DNA of 64,000 nt from Metallyticus violacea (lineage: Eukaryota; Arthropoda; Insecta; Mantodea; Metallyticidae), in the NCBI GenBank assembly GCA_030762175.1, contig CM060833.1:172968501-173032500 (forward strand). Reading direction: 5' to 3'. Positions 35,566-46,377 of the stretch are shown here, piece after piece. A program made the position numbers and the translations under genes. The notes beneath the pieces were generated by a model that worked only from the letters and a program-made list of their open reading frames with translations, did not search any database and was not told where the DNA came from. Position 1 is the first letter of the stretch, and the number at the start of each line of letters is the position of its first letter.

Positions 35566-35963
35566 CCACCAATTGTTCAAATTGGCTTACTGATGCAATT
35601 ACTCTCATGAGCAGTGCTCCATACTTTGTTATATGATAATAAACATTTCTGAAAACTTAATATTTACTTCTAGAATGTGGCGGAGCATTATAGAATATCC
35701 GCGTAACCTTCCCCATGCCTGTAAATACCACGTTCATTGTCGCCATGACAACATGCTGTAACAATGGATACAAAGTTAACATCATAGTACGACTGAAGAA
35801 GAAGCTGTGTTAGTACTGAAGCATAGAAAACTGTATCAAGAGCTAGGATGACACAAATTCTACTCCAGAACAGGATGCTGCAAGATCTTGAGCGCTCTGC
35901 GCGAGACACAGCTCTGGTCTTACGACTACGTCAGCTGATCCACGAGTAAATAGAACATGAGTG

Positions 35964-35964
<1 letters not shown>
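35566..35964. other. intergenic, nothing recognised
   Basis: The minus-strand frame leaving the array upstream reads SVSQFEQLVVVLRI, with no known family. No other signal. Confidence 0.4.

Positions 35965-36003
<39 letters not shown>
35965..36003. repeat. (TA)n microsatellite
   Basis: About 19 TA units, directly abutting the repeat remnant at 36003. Confidence 0.95.
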
Positions 36004-36005
<2 letters not shown>

Positions 36006-36449
36006 GGAAAACGTAATATTTTCAGAGGAGAAAGTCTTCTGCAACCTCAGCCATGGAGGCAAAATCTGGGTAGGGTGTTGTCCACGGTAGGAAATTGAAG
36101 TTGAGCAATTTATCAACATAAAGTTAACCAACGTGCGCATGCTGCAGCACACATAGAAGGACATATTTCCAGCAGATAAATGAGCAATATACTTTTACGT
36201 AATACTATTGCGTATTAATGCTGAAGATTGTAGTTATGTAGCTCATTCCTTGAAATGTTCAGACAGATATCTTTCTCATTTATACATAACATGTAAATCA
36301 CACTTTCACATGAATTAAAAAAAATCAATCTAATTTGTTACTACATTTTAAATTTGAATTGTGTGAGGTTCATTAGGACAAAGTTTCGCGTTTGGACCGA
36401 GACACAGCGCACTATGAACGATGTCCTGGACTACAGAAGACTCCACAGG
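36003..36449 (+). pseudogene. Tc1-like transposase-derived dispersed repeat, copy 1
   Basis: The first part reads GENVIFSEEKVFCNLSHGGK on the plus strand, close to the FSDE(K/S) segment of Tc1-type transposases that carries the first catalytic Asp, here changed to Glu. The start matches 54553-54600 (GTAATRTTTTCAG, GAGAAAG and TTCTGCAACC), and patches further right match too, up to GATGTCCTGGACTACAGAA. Family assignment is tentative; the paralogy with 54550 is better supported. Confidence 0.4.
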
Positions 36450-36705
36450 TCACAACCGCGAGGGTGGCCGAGGTCGTTAAGGCATGGACTCATGATCGGG
36501 AGGTCTGAGGTTCGAATCCCAACAGGACCGTGAGGGTTTTTTCCAGGTTTTCCTCAGTCCCCAAAAATGGTAAATGCTGGTGAGGTACTCTAAACTTAGG
36601 CCTGGAACATTTTCTTCATTTAAAAATAAATCCTTTCCCAATATAACGTTTCATTTCATGTATCATCAGTGTCCACTGCCTGTGGTGTCTCAAAAGTAAA
36701 ACACT
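36450..36705 (+). repeat. SINE family B, best-preserved copy
   Basis: Head GGTGGCCGAGGTCGTTAAGG has a Leu/Ser-tRNA-like A box; GAGGTTCGAATCCC is a perfect B box. Then come CCAGGTTTTCCTCAGTCCCC, GGTGAGGTACTCTAAACTTA, TCCTTTCCCAATATAAC and ATCATCAGTGTCCACTGCC. It is not a tRNA gene, because no acceptor stem closes and the tail is long. It interrupts the repeat that continues on both sides. Confidence 0.9.
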
Positions 36706-36990
36706 AGGAACGAAACAGGCTGCTTGGGATTGTACCGTTTCGTTCGAACGTTATATAATTTTGTTAACTTCTTTGGAAGCAACATATGGCAATGACTGCA
36801 ATTGCTACTGATTAAAGCAATAAAACGAACGTTAATTACTTTCATTAAATGATAGATACAAGTCGCTACGCTGTTTAATAAACATATGAGAGCGTTCTTG
36901 TTCCCAGCATATCTAGAGGAATGGCATAGATGTTCAACACACTCATGACAAATACAAACTGTCAAGTAACTGTGAAAAATCACCGCCCTA
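36706..36990 (+). repeat. right part of dispersed repeat copy 1
   Basis: After the SINE, AGGCTGCTTGGGATTG and GAACGTTATATAA align with AGGCTACTTGAGATCTGAAC and GTTATATGCAA at 55068-55100. The later AT-rich part matches only in patches. This shows the SINE landed inside an older repeat. Confidence 0.4.
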
Positions 36991-37698
36991 AGTGATGTTT
37001 TCTAACAGTAAGCAGTTAAAGTTGAGGTTGCACTTGTTAAGAAATGTGTGCAGATCTGCGAGAAGCCTGTTGCAGTGAAACTTTACCATATCAAACGGTG
37101 GTCCGGAACGCAATGAGTGGAAGATGCACCATTTCTTGTCCTTGAAGCGTATTCCGTTGATTTGATTCAATAATTGCTGGAGATGACTCTTAATATGCAG
37201 TGAGGGAGTTAGCCGCAGAACAAATCACGCTACAGTGTTGCAATAGGCATTCTTTCTCAGATATCAACAAACAGATGTCCAGTGTCTTTCAGAAGTTTGA
37301 CATGGAGAGATGATGGTGGCAAGGTGTTACATTGCAGGAATGTAAAAGTATCCAGGTTCTAGAATTTGTGGTATACTACTTTCTTACCTGCCCTGGTATA
37401 AATGTAACAGTTTAATTACGATATTTTATAATATTTTTGTTTTATGGCAGCGTAATGTCATTTTTATTTATGTAAGTATCTATTATGATAACAAAGTAAA
37501 CAAAAAGTTTCTATTAGTCGCCTAAGTTCACTTCACTTGCACAGAGAGGGGTATTTCATAGAGGAGTGAACTGGGGGCTTGAAGAAGAAAACTGTCCCAC
37601 TATATAAACCAAAATATTGCGTGGGATTATACTAAACTGATTAAATGTAGCTGGAGATAAGCGTTTGTTCTTCTAAAACATCAATACTCAGAAATTGC
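36991..37698. other. intergenic, nothing recognised
   Basis: A 60-codon minus-strand frame (36988-37170) resembles nothing known to me. No other signal. Confidence 0.45.
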
Positions 37699-37765
37699 TT
37701 TTTTTTTTTTTTTTTTTTTTTTAAGCATTTTATGGGCTATCTTTTCCTTTAATTTTAGTTTTCTC

Positions 37766-37804
<39 letters not shown>

Positions 37805-37826
37805 GTTGTTGTTGTTGTTGTTGTTG
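37699..37826. repeat. T24 run, then (TTA)n and (TTG)n
   Basis: T24 at 37699-37722, then a compound microsatellite at 37767-37826. The T run could be the tail of a minus-strand retroposon, but no matching duplication was found downstream. Confidence 0.9.
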
Positions 37827-38256
37827 AACAGTTAATTTCTCGCCTGTATATTAAGTACTTTGTGTGCTCATGCTTGCATTTTGAATTTCAATGTTATGTT
37901 TCATATGAATGTTCTCAGAAAATGCTTATTAAATTGAGATAAAAAAATTAATTTTCTTGAATATGAGATATCATGAAATAAGGCTATTTCAAATTATTGT
38001 TAATACCTGAACTAACTTATTGATAAACGAATTAAAACTATCGCACATTTATTGAATGCTTTATTTAGACCCTTATTTTAAATCTGACAAATATGCATAA
38101 AATGTAACAGTATTAAAATTTTGAATAGTAGAATTAGGTAACTTTTATTTTTAATCACATTTTTATAGAATTTACATGTAATTATTAAAAGTATCATGCC
38201 AAAGTTTCAATAATATCGATAATCCTACACATGACGCAAATGGTTTCTGCTTGCAG
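37827..38256 (+). other. intron 3' end upstream of the Ig exon
   Basis: AT-rich sequence ending in TGGTTTCTGCTTGCAG, a good 3' splice site. The donor of this intron is not identified; it may be many kilobases away. Confidence 0.55.
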
Positions 38257-38493
38257 GCTGGAAGTTCTGAATATTGTCACCAGGCAGTGCTGACACTAGC
38301 AGCAGTCTCAGAGAGCGATCAGGGGGAATACGTGTTCCTGGTGAGATCCCCAAGAGGCCTTGCAGAAGGTACTGTTACACTCAACGTCACGAGAGCAAGC
38401 AGTTTCTCTGTCGCTGCCGCTAAAGCGCATCACGCCGCCGCTACTGCCCTCTACGCTCTCTCTGCCTGGTTGATTGCTGCTAACCTCAGCTAG
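38257..38493 (+). CDS. terminal exon of an Ig-superfamily cell-surface protein (partial)
   Basis: The exon starts after TTGCAG, in phase 0, and runs 78 codons to TAG at 38491-38493. It encodes the C-terminal half of an immunoglobulin-like domain: AVLTLAAVSESDQGEYVFLV fits the E and F strands with the D-x-G-x-Y turn, and GLAEGTVTLNVTRAS fits the G strand. In the classic pattern a Cys stands two residues after that Tyr; here it is Phe. The protein ends with AAATALYALSAWLIAANLS, a hydrophobic tail with no charged residues after it, as in a GPI-anchor signal, with small residues (ASS) before it as possible attachment site. Codon use is GC-richer than flanks. Likely a neuronal or epithelial adhesion molecule; a Fasciclin III-like protein is one possibility that I cannot confirm. 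Confidence 0.75.
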   Translation, partial: AGSSEYCHQAVLTLAAVSESDQGEYVFLVRSPRGLAEGTVTLNVTRASSFSVAAAKAHHAAATALYALSAWLIAANLS

Positions 38494-39329
38494 ACAGCAG
38501 ACAGCATTACAAAACTTACAAAATCACTTGCGCTGAGATATATAACAAGAAAGTCCATTAATAATCGTTATGGAGATGGGCCAAACAAAATCTTTTTCGC
38601 TTTATGAAACATACAAATCAAAAGGGAAAACTACAATGAAGGTCAAGTTTTCAGTGACTTAATAATATTACCAAGCATTAAAATGCAGATTGTAAAAAGT
38701 AAAGTGCTTTGGGAAAGGCTTTACAAATGTTCATAAAAGTAATTTCAGTTTGAGCAGTTGGATAGTTCCGCCTCTTATGCTGTAGTTGGCTATAATGAGA
38801 TTTCTTATCCGCCCAACAGAGCATACCTGAGGCCCTCTATCTGTAGCGTTCTTCCAGTATGCCGGCTCCTGGTTTGCGAAACCGACTCCTCCCAATTATA
38901 AGTTGAAAATAGATCCGCTACGTACTAGCGCCAATGGCTTGCGGCAAGGCTACCAGTACCAATGATTTGAGTTACCTAATCTCCAAAGTTCTGCAGGCGG
39001 ATAATCAAAGATTTTAAAGTTAGCTCATCAATCCTCACCACGCGCAGCGTACTCAGTACCCAAGATTGTCGGGAACTCACTGTCTAAGCCACCTGGAATG
39101 AGCTCGGATAGTAATCGGTTCGTGCAGAGGGTCCGCAGAGCTCGTACCATGGAATCTTGGGGTCGAGATCTCTTACGCACTAGTAATAAGTAACACTGAA
39201 TTAATTGCTGCGAGGTAAAATCAGTGGGAAAACTAATGAACGCGGGTCCGCCGCATGGATAGAACAGACGTTAGTGGTTTGTAACACTTGTTACTTATGG
39301 AAGAAATCCCAGGTTTCGAACTGTCCCAT
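38494..39329 (+). other. probable 3' untranslated region and flank of the Ig gene
   Basis: No close AATAAA follows the stop, so the transcript end is not placed. A tRNA-like string (GTAATCGGTTCGTGCAGAG, later TTGGGGTCGAGATCTC) near 39110-39175 may be a SINE head; evidence is weak. Confidence 0.35.
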
Positions 39330-39472
39330 TACTGTTTTGTAATGTTTTGAATGCAACATCTTAAAAAATACGAAAATGTGCCCTTCTATTATTACTGTAC
39401 CGGTACTTCTTACAAACTGCATATTGAACGACATGAGTGACACAAAGCGTGAATAAGGCATAGAAACAATTT
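39330..39472 (+). repeat. 143-bp direct repeat, copy 1
   Basis: Nearly identical to 39769-39911; I count only two differences in the left third. The offset is 439 bp. The segment contains TGTACCGGTACTTCTTACAA and no coding signal. Confidence 0.95.
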
Positions 39473-39768
39473 TAATGAGTACTGGGAGGGAGGAAATGAA
39501 GCGCACTCATAATGCTTAGGATGGCAGAGAAATAATACGCTCTGCACTATTCACCCTATGTAGCAATGTTATGTGAAATATTAAATATTTTACGCTAGCC
39601 ATAACAAAGCAAAACATGGGTTATTTCACTGATAAAAAACGCTCTCTCCTGTAATAAATAAGTATAAAATTGCGTATACAAACTTTTGATTACTAAGCTA
39701 CTGAAATAAATATAAACCAAATAAAGTTAACAAATGTCCAACACCTATCATAATACATTAAACTGTTG
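39473..39768. other. spacer between the 143-bp direct repeats
   Basis: About 296 bp of AT-rich sequence without a recognised feature. Confidence 0.6.
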
Positions 39769-39911
39769 TACTGTTTTGTAATGTTGTGAATGCAATATCT
39801 TAAAAAATACGAAAATGTGCCCTTCTATTATTACTGTACCGGTACTTCTTACAAACTGCATATTGAACGACATGAGTGACACAAAGCGTGAATAAGGCAT
39901 AGAAACAATTT
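39769..39911 (+). repeat. 143-bp direct repeat, copy 2
   Basis: Second copy of the segment at 39330-39472, same orientation. Borders are sharp: TACTGTTTTGTAATGTT at the left and AGAAACAATTT at the right. Explained by a recent local duplication or two insertions of one short element. Confidence 0.95.
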
Positions 39912-40621
39912 CAGGAAGCTGTGCAAATCACTGGTTTACAGTTCATAATTTAATAAAAATATTACCTCATTCTTTCAGTTTTGGGAAATCTGGAGAATAA
40001 GCAGGTTACTCCAGCAGCCCAAACCTTAATTTATCAATTTGTGACTTGAAGTATTATCCATAGAGCATATCTCGCGTCAACTTTCCGCTGCGTTTCTCCG
40101 TAATTGTATCTCGTATTTTTAAATTAAATTTACACAATAATTACCTATAATTCTGGCTCCTCTCTGCAAATAATCAACCAGAATAACACCTGTACATTTA
40201 AAAAAAATCTTGATTTTTCCTGCTATTAATTTTTGGATGGTGGAGCTCTATTAAGTTTCTATTTCTTACTCTTTACGTTTTAGATTCACGTTCATTTTGA
40301 TGAAACCAGACTACCCACAGTCACAAATATTTTAAGAGACGTTTGTTCGTCCACCCGCAATTGTCTTAATATTGCTTACTAATTTTGACGTTCAACCTTT
40401 TTAAATAGATGTCAACATCCGAGTAAACCTCGTGCAGTTAATTTTGTTAATCTCTCTTTCTTTAGTACACGCTTAAGGCGTGAGCTAGGAGCACTCACAG
40501 ATATATTTAAAAGTGTTACTGTCATTGCTACTTCTTTTACTCATTGACGTCTCCTCGATTGCTGAAGGCTTATGTTAGCAATTAATTTGATAGTTAAAAG
40601 TCAGGTCATTGAGGCCTACAG
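39912..40621. other. intergenic, nothing recognised
   Basis: AT-rich, no recognised features. Confidence 0.5.
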
Positions 40622-40705
40622 GGTCCTTACCTTAGGGGTGATACCGTGTACCGTGGACAATCGAGAATGCAGGGCGGCCAGCAGCAGCAAAGATTAGCAC
40701 AGGCG
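40622..40705 (+). CDS. candidate 84-bp internal exon (weak)
   Basis: Between GCCTACAG and GGTAAGTG lie exactly 28 open codons, encoding GPYLRGDTVYRGQSRMQG followed by GQQQQRLAQA. The frame is closed by a stop just upstream of the acceptor, as expected for an exon edge. The donor is strong; the acceptor lacks a good pyrimidine tract. An alternative is a first exon using the ATG at 40667. The sequence is GC-richer than its flanks. The product is not recognised, and the Ig gene cannot continue here because it has already stopped. Confidence 0.25.
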
Positions 40706-41744
40706 GTAAGTGAAGGAACAGGCGCGTCTTCAGGCTGTGCTAACTCTAATATAGTTCACAACCTCCTGGGGGGGGGGGTCTTTACATTATGTTGTACTAT
40801 CATCAATACCAGCACCCTAGGTTTGAGTTATAGTGACCAATGAAAACAGAGTACGCAGGTGTTAAGAAGGATCTAAGTGCAGCAGAATTCTGCTTGTTGC
40901 TAAGCGAACGATTCTCACGGTAAAATCCTCTTAAGTCGTCAACGGAAGTGGAAAACCAAAGTTAGCACTTTCTGATTCAACTAAGATGTGTAAAAGTAAA
41001 ATATTCAAGCGAATAACTGTTCTCATAATAATTTTGACTATTTATAAGTCAGTATACTCTTTGGCCGTACATGTTCAAACTCTTAAGGGCGTATCCTCTT
41101 ATGTAGAGTATTAAAATGTGTCATGTGACCATGGGTCCCGAAACGCTTTATTCCTTTGTTACATTTTTTTCTACAACTCCGCGTGCGGTACATTGCGAAA
41201 TAAAAATAGCGCGTCACATAAAAATGTGCCTCAAAGCAAGGGCTCATAATAACCCCATTTTCATGAAAATCACTGGTGACGGTGCCTGTACGCCTAGTGA
41301 ATGATCCGGATATTGCGTGAAAGTCATGTAATCAACACTAATTTGTACAGCCTACTAGTTTTGTGCTGACGCTTGAAAGCGCATAGTATCGCCTCCTCTA
41401 GGTGTGCTATCCTTGTTCTTCTAGGTCCCCCGGCACTCTTGAACATTCTCTTCTCCCTAAGCCGACGATCAGGATCATGAGATCTTGAAACGTCGCACTA
41501 CTGTGCATTTGTCAATTTGTCATTTGAATATCCTTCCATGTACTATATGTGAAAGCAAGTCCGGGATGAACACTAGTAAAGTAGATAGCGGTGAACTAAG
41601 AACTACGCGTAGTTATATTATCCCACCTCCCTCACCCCTCATTTGACGTTTTAACCAGAAGTATACAATGGCGTTTACTTGCAATCTGACTGTTCTGGTA
41701 TGGCGCTACAGCCCAAGATCTCCGTCTCAGGATTCCATTGATAG
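40706..41744. other. intergenic, nothing recognised
   Basis: Contains a G10 run near 40769. No coding or element signal recognised. Confidence 0.5.
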
Positions 41745-41965
41745 AGGCCATTATTGCAGGGATATGTGTGATGAACATGCCCGGCACCATGCAGGTTGCC
41801 TATCGTGAGACTTTCAAGATCGAAGAACGCCACCTCTCCAGTTCGCAGCTCCCCAATCATCCTTACGAGGCTAGATGGATTTCCACCTCCCTTACTTAGA
41901 ACAATTCCTAAGCAATTACCGAAAATCGAACCCGAGTCCTTCTGATCTGCAGTCAGCAAGCTGTG
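41745..41965 (-). repeat. SINE family D, 5'-truncated tRNA-derived repeat
   Basis: Minus strand: CAGCTTGCTGACTGCAGATC and AGAAGGACTCGGGTTCGATT look like the anticodon arm and B box of a tRNA, followed by a ~170-bp body with GGGAGGTGGAAATCCATC and GGGGAGCTGCGAACTGGAGA. The A-box side is missing. Only one copy of this family is in the window, so its ends are approximate. Confidence 0.6.
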
Positions 41966-42330
41966 ATGTCTTTCCACACAGAAACAGAATAAATGACATG
42001 CGCATCATACACTGTAAACAGAGTTGTAGAAAAAGAACTGTAACAAGGAAATAAGGAATTTTCGGACCTACGTTCATGTAACACATTTTCATCCTCTACA
42101 TGAGAGAAATGTGCCTCTAAAGTTTTGACATACATTTTTGTTGCATTCAGTATACAGTATTCCATGAGATGGTTGTGTCCCCGATAGCTATTCGTTAATC
42201 TTGCAATATTAAATTATTTATGTTTTCTTCTGTTGTGTGAAAGTTCCCCAATAACTACCGCCATGCTCGTCTTCACAGGATGTTCTACCACATTTAAACA
42301 CAACACCATATTTTTAACATGCCATAAAAT
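41966..42330. other. intergenic, nothing recognised
   Basis: No recognised features. Confidence 0.5.
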
Positions 42331-42370
42331 GCAATGCATTTTTCCAAAAAGCAATGCATTTTTCCAAAAA
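42331..42370. repeat. perfect 20-bp tandem duplication
   Basis: GCAATGCATTTTTCCAAAAA occurs twice in direct contact (42331-42350, 42351-42370). Confidence 0.97.
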
Positions 42371-43159
42371 GCTACTGCATATCTTAGTGAACTTCAGGAG
42401 ACATTCCCTTCTATCTAATTACAGATTTTTGCTCTCGACACGCTCCATTTACCTAGTATCGCAACACCTGTAATGACATAATGCAGCAACAAATGAGCTT
42501 GAAACTGCGTGTGCAGCCTTTATACATCAGGTATTCTTGTAGCATGAAATAAAAATGTTTTCTTAACTAGAAATGGGTCAGAGTTGAAACATAGGAATCA
42601 ACTCTCATTTTCATATACCTACAGTGTTTTGTCGTTACTTGAATATGTTGTTTGGATTCACTTTAACGGCATCTCCCTTTGTCCGGATGAAATTGCTGTT
42701 TCCACTGCTCTGCAAACCCCAATCTCATATAGTTACATACCAAGTAACTCATGATATATGAAGTTTTACTTATTTGCGTACTACAGAATGCACTAACCAA
42801 GGGTTTACGAAAAATGTCCCTTAAAATGAGCATTGTGGCAGCGGTGACTACAGACTCTAATGCTCCAACTGTCACTTTACCTTACTCTCAGCAGGGCTTC
42901 TTGTATCAGCCATCTCCTTTCATGAGCGGCAGGCGGAGAGTAGTGGGGATAACCGAGCCCTAATGTAAGCAGATAATTACGATGTGTTTCATGTCGGTCA
43001 GTGACTCAATTGGTTAGAGCGTAGTACTACCAAAGAGAAGGCACTATCACCTAGGGATAAACTTTTTTTTAATCTTCATAATTTGTATACATTTGTATTA
43101 CTATAATAAATGTTATCTCTTTTAGGGACAAAGCATAGGTTGCAATTTTACTTTAATTT
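42371..43159. other. intergenic; weak tRNA-like A box
   Basis: GACTCAATTGGTTAGAGCGT near 43003-43022 resembles a polymerase III A box, but no B box follows at the right distance, so it is only a possible SINE remnant. Nothing else seen. Confidence 0.4.
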
Positions 43160-43380
43160 CAAGTAAATTTAGGTTAGTTTAGCTTAGCTTCGCTTAAGTT
43201 TAAAAAAATTAACTTAGGTTTTTAAGAAAATGAATAAATGTTAATGCATAGGTTGCAAAATTTTGTTTAGCTAGGTTAGCTTAAGGTAATAAAAAATTAG
43301 CTTATGTTATAGTCTTAACATAGATTGCAAATTGGTTTGGTTAGGTAAGGTTAGGTTAAGTTAAGTTAAGTTAAGTTAAA
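43160..43380. repeat. degenerate GGTTA/TTAAG repeat tract
   Basis: A low-complexity tract built on TTAGG- and TTAAG-like pentamers, ending in four TTAAG units at about 43358-43378. GCATAGGTTGCAA-type strings recur at about 43131, 43244 and 43317, hinting at a longer decayed unit. The pentamer recalls the arthropod telomere motif TTAGG but runs are too short and irregular to call telomeric DNA. Confidence 0.6.
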
Positions 43381-44199
43381 AGCGTGTGCATTTTCCTGTA
43401 TCAATTATTTCCTTTACGTTTTACATTGCTACACCACATTTTCCCATTTGCTTTTGCTGTATATTGAATGTAATTAAGTAGTAACATGCTTCGTACTAAG
43501 TTACTTTTGGCGTACGACTTATATCCGCTTATATTTGTTAAACTCGCATGGTGCAATCATTCCGCTTGGGCTCGGTTTTCTCCGCTGCCCTCGACTGGGG
43601 TTCATGTAAAGGGAAGTGGACTGTCGGCCGAATGGGAGCAACATTAGTATGTTTACATTACTACAACCTGAACTGAAATTATGCTTATTTTTATTCAAGC
43701 ACACCCGAGAGAGTTTTGTGACGCTAGTAGTTCAACTTCTTTAATTACCAAGGCTTCAGCTATTGGTACATTGTTCCTATATATGTTATAATTTTCCCTA
43801 CAAACCAAAGCCGCGCAAGGAAGCGAAGTGGGAATAGTTTCTATTCTCAATTGCTTTGGATTTAGCTTTGTGTCAACCTTCAACCAACTTGCTGAAAGTA
43901 AACTCATTCTCTCCCTTGGTCAATTAAGGAGCAAAGAATTTTCTCATATAAAAAGTTCATATTTCTGCAGTATCTCTTTAATTCATATCATAAAGGGAAT
44001 TTTCATGGACAAAATGCGTACTTCGACTAGTAATTTTAGGCAAAGTCATATAAAAATAGCGAAATTCTCGCACCGAGATGATGATGTAAATTCCCACACT
44101 GACTGGGTAAACCAACATGATAAGTTTTCATTAATGACATATTTCACATTTGCCGCGTGTAAGACATAAGTTACAAATAATAAGACTTGAAAAATTCGA
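43381..44199. other. intergenic, nothing recognised
   Basis: A 113-codon plus-strand open frame at 43828-44169 has no domain, and its composition follows the local AT-richness. Not called as a gene. Confidence 0.45.
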
Positions 44200-44495
44200 G
44201 TCGCGGATCTTCAGATCCAATCTCTACCAAATAAGTTACCTTGCCCTCCTCCAAGCACAGGATTACGAACCTGTCTCATCTGATTCTGAAGATCCGTGGT
44301 TTGAATCCCAGCCATGGTCCAAATTTCAAATCATTCTTCATTTCCAACCTGTCCTACACACGACAAGTGTGAAATAATTCTTTCCATACATAAACTGACC
44401 CCTTTATAGCTGTAGGTTAAACTAGAAGTATTCGTAGCATTATGAGCCGTTCCTTGAGAATCTCTCATGATAAAGAAACCTAAGGCGTGTCTCCG
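44200..44495. repeat. rearranged SINE family C copy
   Basis: Pieces occur in both orientations. On the minus strand, AATCAGATGAGACAGGTTCG and GTGCTTGGAGGAGGGCAAGG match the head at 1533-1580. On the plus strand, CGTGGTTTGAATCCCAGCC carries a B box and leads into the tail ACACGACAAGTGTGAAAT. The part at 44400-44495 matches the body at 1411-1500 in reverse. This looks like a fold-back or recombined copy. Confidence 0.55.
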
Positions 44496-45817
44496 AGCTA
44501 TTTATTTGGTCCGTTCGAAAATGATTTAGACCTGACTTGTACAAATGAGGCAGTTTTAACGGGGAAGGAAGGAAAAAAGGACAGTTATCTGCTAGATGGG
44601 TTTTAATTACTTAGGATACTCATAATATTTGTGGGATCAATGAAGCTCTCCATCTTTTCTCCCGCCGCTGTCTCGGTGTGTCGTTATGCCACAGCTAGAT
44701 TCGGTAGAGCGCTGGAATTTTGTTACCTTTTCAGGTCAACGGGGAAAAGAGTCGGGAACTAGGTAATGTATAAAGCAAATCTTAAGACTGGAGATGACAC
44801 TTTTTATTTATTTGTGTTGCTTGTTCAATGTTAAGTGTCGCCTTTTTAAGTTCGGTGGAGCAGTTTTTATATCACACTTGCACTATAACCGAACTAATTG
44901 TCTATCACTCTCTTCGGATAGCTAAAACACTCACACTCGATAGCTCAGCTCACTTTCCATCTCAACTCGCTTTTCTCATGATGGCTCAACTCACACCCCC
45001 ATAACTGAGCTCTCTCTGTCCTGATAGCTAAAACTCACTCAGTCTTCAGGCCTCGAAATCCCAATCTTTATCAAATAATCCCTCGTCCGGACGTTAGATC
45101 ATCTACCATTTCGAACTATTATTCTTCAACAAATATGTATCTATTCGCCGAGAGGCGTGCATATACTTTCCCTAAGATCCCTTATTGGGCGCTCCTTAGG
45201 CCTTAAATTTAAGTTACTTTCCCCTTTGACTCCCTTATGTCGAGCTTTCTGGTTTATTTCACTCTCATGACTTGTTTTGTTCTTAGTCTGTTCCATATTA
45301 CGCTTTCCTTCAGATTTTAACAAAGCTAAGCTTTTCCAGAAACCTTAAAGGGGCGACTCTTTTTACACAAAGGGCCTTATAACAAAATACAAAAGTAGGT
45401 ACATGGTCTTTTGTTCTTTGTCCGCCCCAAAACACATTCACAATCGACATTTTCTGGCCTATTTCTGAAGTTTTGTGCACTATTTTTTTTTCTTCTCACT
45501 ACCCATGAAACACACAATAACGCATACACAAATAACTCTACTACTAATATGAAAACACATAAATTGTACACATTAATTGTAATGATATTTGTAATATATG
45601 TAATTGATTATGCTAACATTCTATAATATTTTAATTGGGGGCAGCATCTCATAAATACTGCTTCACACAGCAGTCACTCGTCCCACATACTCCACCCGAG
45701 GTCTATGCACTGTTGCAGCCTTGTTGGTAATTAACGTCGTTTGTGTTACACTAGATACGAACACTTATAAGGGGACTGCATATTATATATGTTCGCCACT
45801 TATTTGGCAATAAAGAA
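44496..45817. other. intergenic; pyrimidine-rich CTCAC tract
   Basis: Between about 44880 and 45060 the plus strand repeats ATAGCT(C/A)A and CTCAC motifs irregularly. A minus-strand frame at 45141-45323 is Lys- and Glu-rich because of base composition. No gene supported. Confidence 0.45.
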
Positions 45818-46032
45818 AAACATATACGTTTATTATATGTGTGTATATTATCAAATGCGTATATAAGGTGGTCAAAAATAGTTCCCTACATGAAAATGAT
45901 TGTTTGTATAGTTTTACTACTACTAATAATAAACATATATGTTTATTATATGTGTGTATATTATCAAATGCGTATATAAGGTGGTCAAAAATAGTTCCCT
46001 ACATGAAAATGATTGTATAGTTTTACTACTAA
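45818..46032. repeat. ~100-bp direct repeat, two copies
   Basis: A segment starting AAACATATA and running through TGCGTATATAAGGTGGTCAA to TATAGTTTTACTACTA occurs at about 45818-45924 and 45931-46032, offset about 113 bp. The copies differ by a few bases and a short insertion TTTG near 45902. Confidence 0.93.
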
Positions 46033-46146
46033 CTTATTAAATTAGCTATTTTACTTTTAATAAACGACTTTGCATTCTAAAATGTGAATGCTGAATGGAG
46101 TCTGTACATTTTTAACAGTGTTTAACGCACGTTTTTACTACTGAAG

Positions 46147-46377
46147 TATCACAGGCAGTGGACACTGATGATATTCGAAATGAAATTATAAATTAGGCAA
46201 AGGATTTTTTTTTAAAGGAAGGAAGTGACCCAGGCAAAGTTTAGGGTGTCTCGCCGGCATTTGCTATTTATGAGGACTGGGGAAAACCTGGCGAAAACCT
46301 CAGTCAGGGAGGACGGCCCTGGTGGGAACCGAATTCCAGACCTCCGGCTCATGAATCCCCGCCTTAACGACCTCGGA
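46147..46377 (-). repeat. SINE family B copy
   Basis: Minus orientation: CGAGGTCGTTAAGGCGGGG (head), GGTCTGGAATTCGGTTCCC (damaged B box), GTTTTCCCCAGTCCTC, CCTTTGCCTAATTTATAATT and ATCATCAGTGTCCACTGCC. All parts align with 36450-36705. No clear target duplication. Confidence 0.85.

Noticed and set aside
36455..36520. Genuine Leu/Ser tRNA gene
   Set aside because: A and B boxes are present, but no acceptor stem closes, and the sequence continues into the conserved SINE B body found in two other copies.
37699..37722. T24 run as the tail of a minus-strand retroposon
   Set aside because: No flanking duplication and no recognisable body downstream.
39100..39180. Possible sixth tRNA-derived SINE family
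   Set aside because: A GTCGAGATCTC B-box-like string and a weak A box are present, but spacing and sequence are too poor and no second copy was found.
43160..43380. Internal telomere sequence (TTAGG)n
   Set aside because: Only scattered, imperfect pentamers with a TTAAG run; no sustained TTAGG array.
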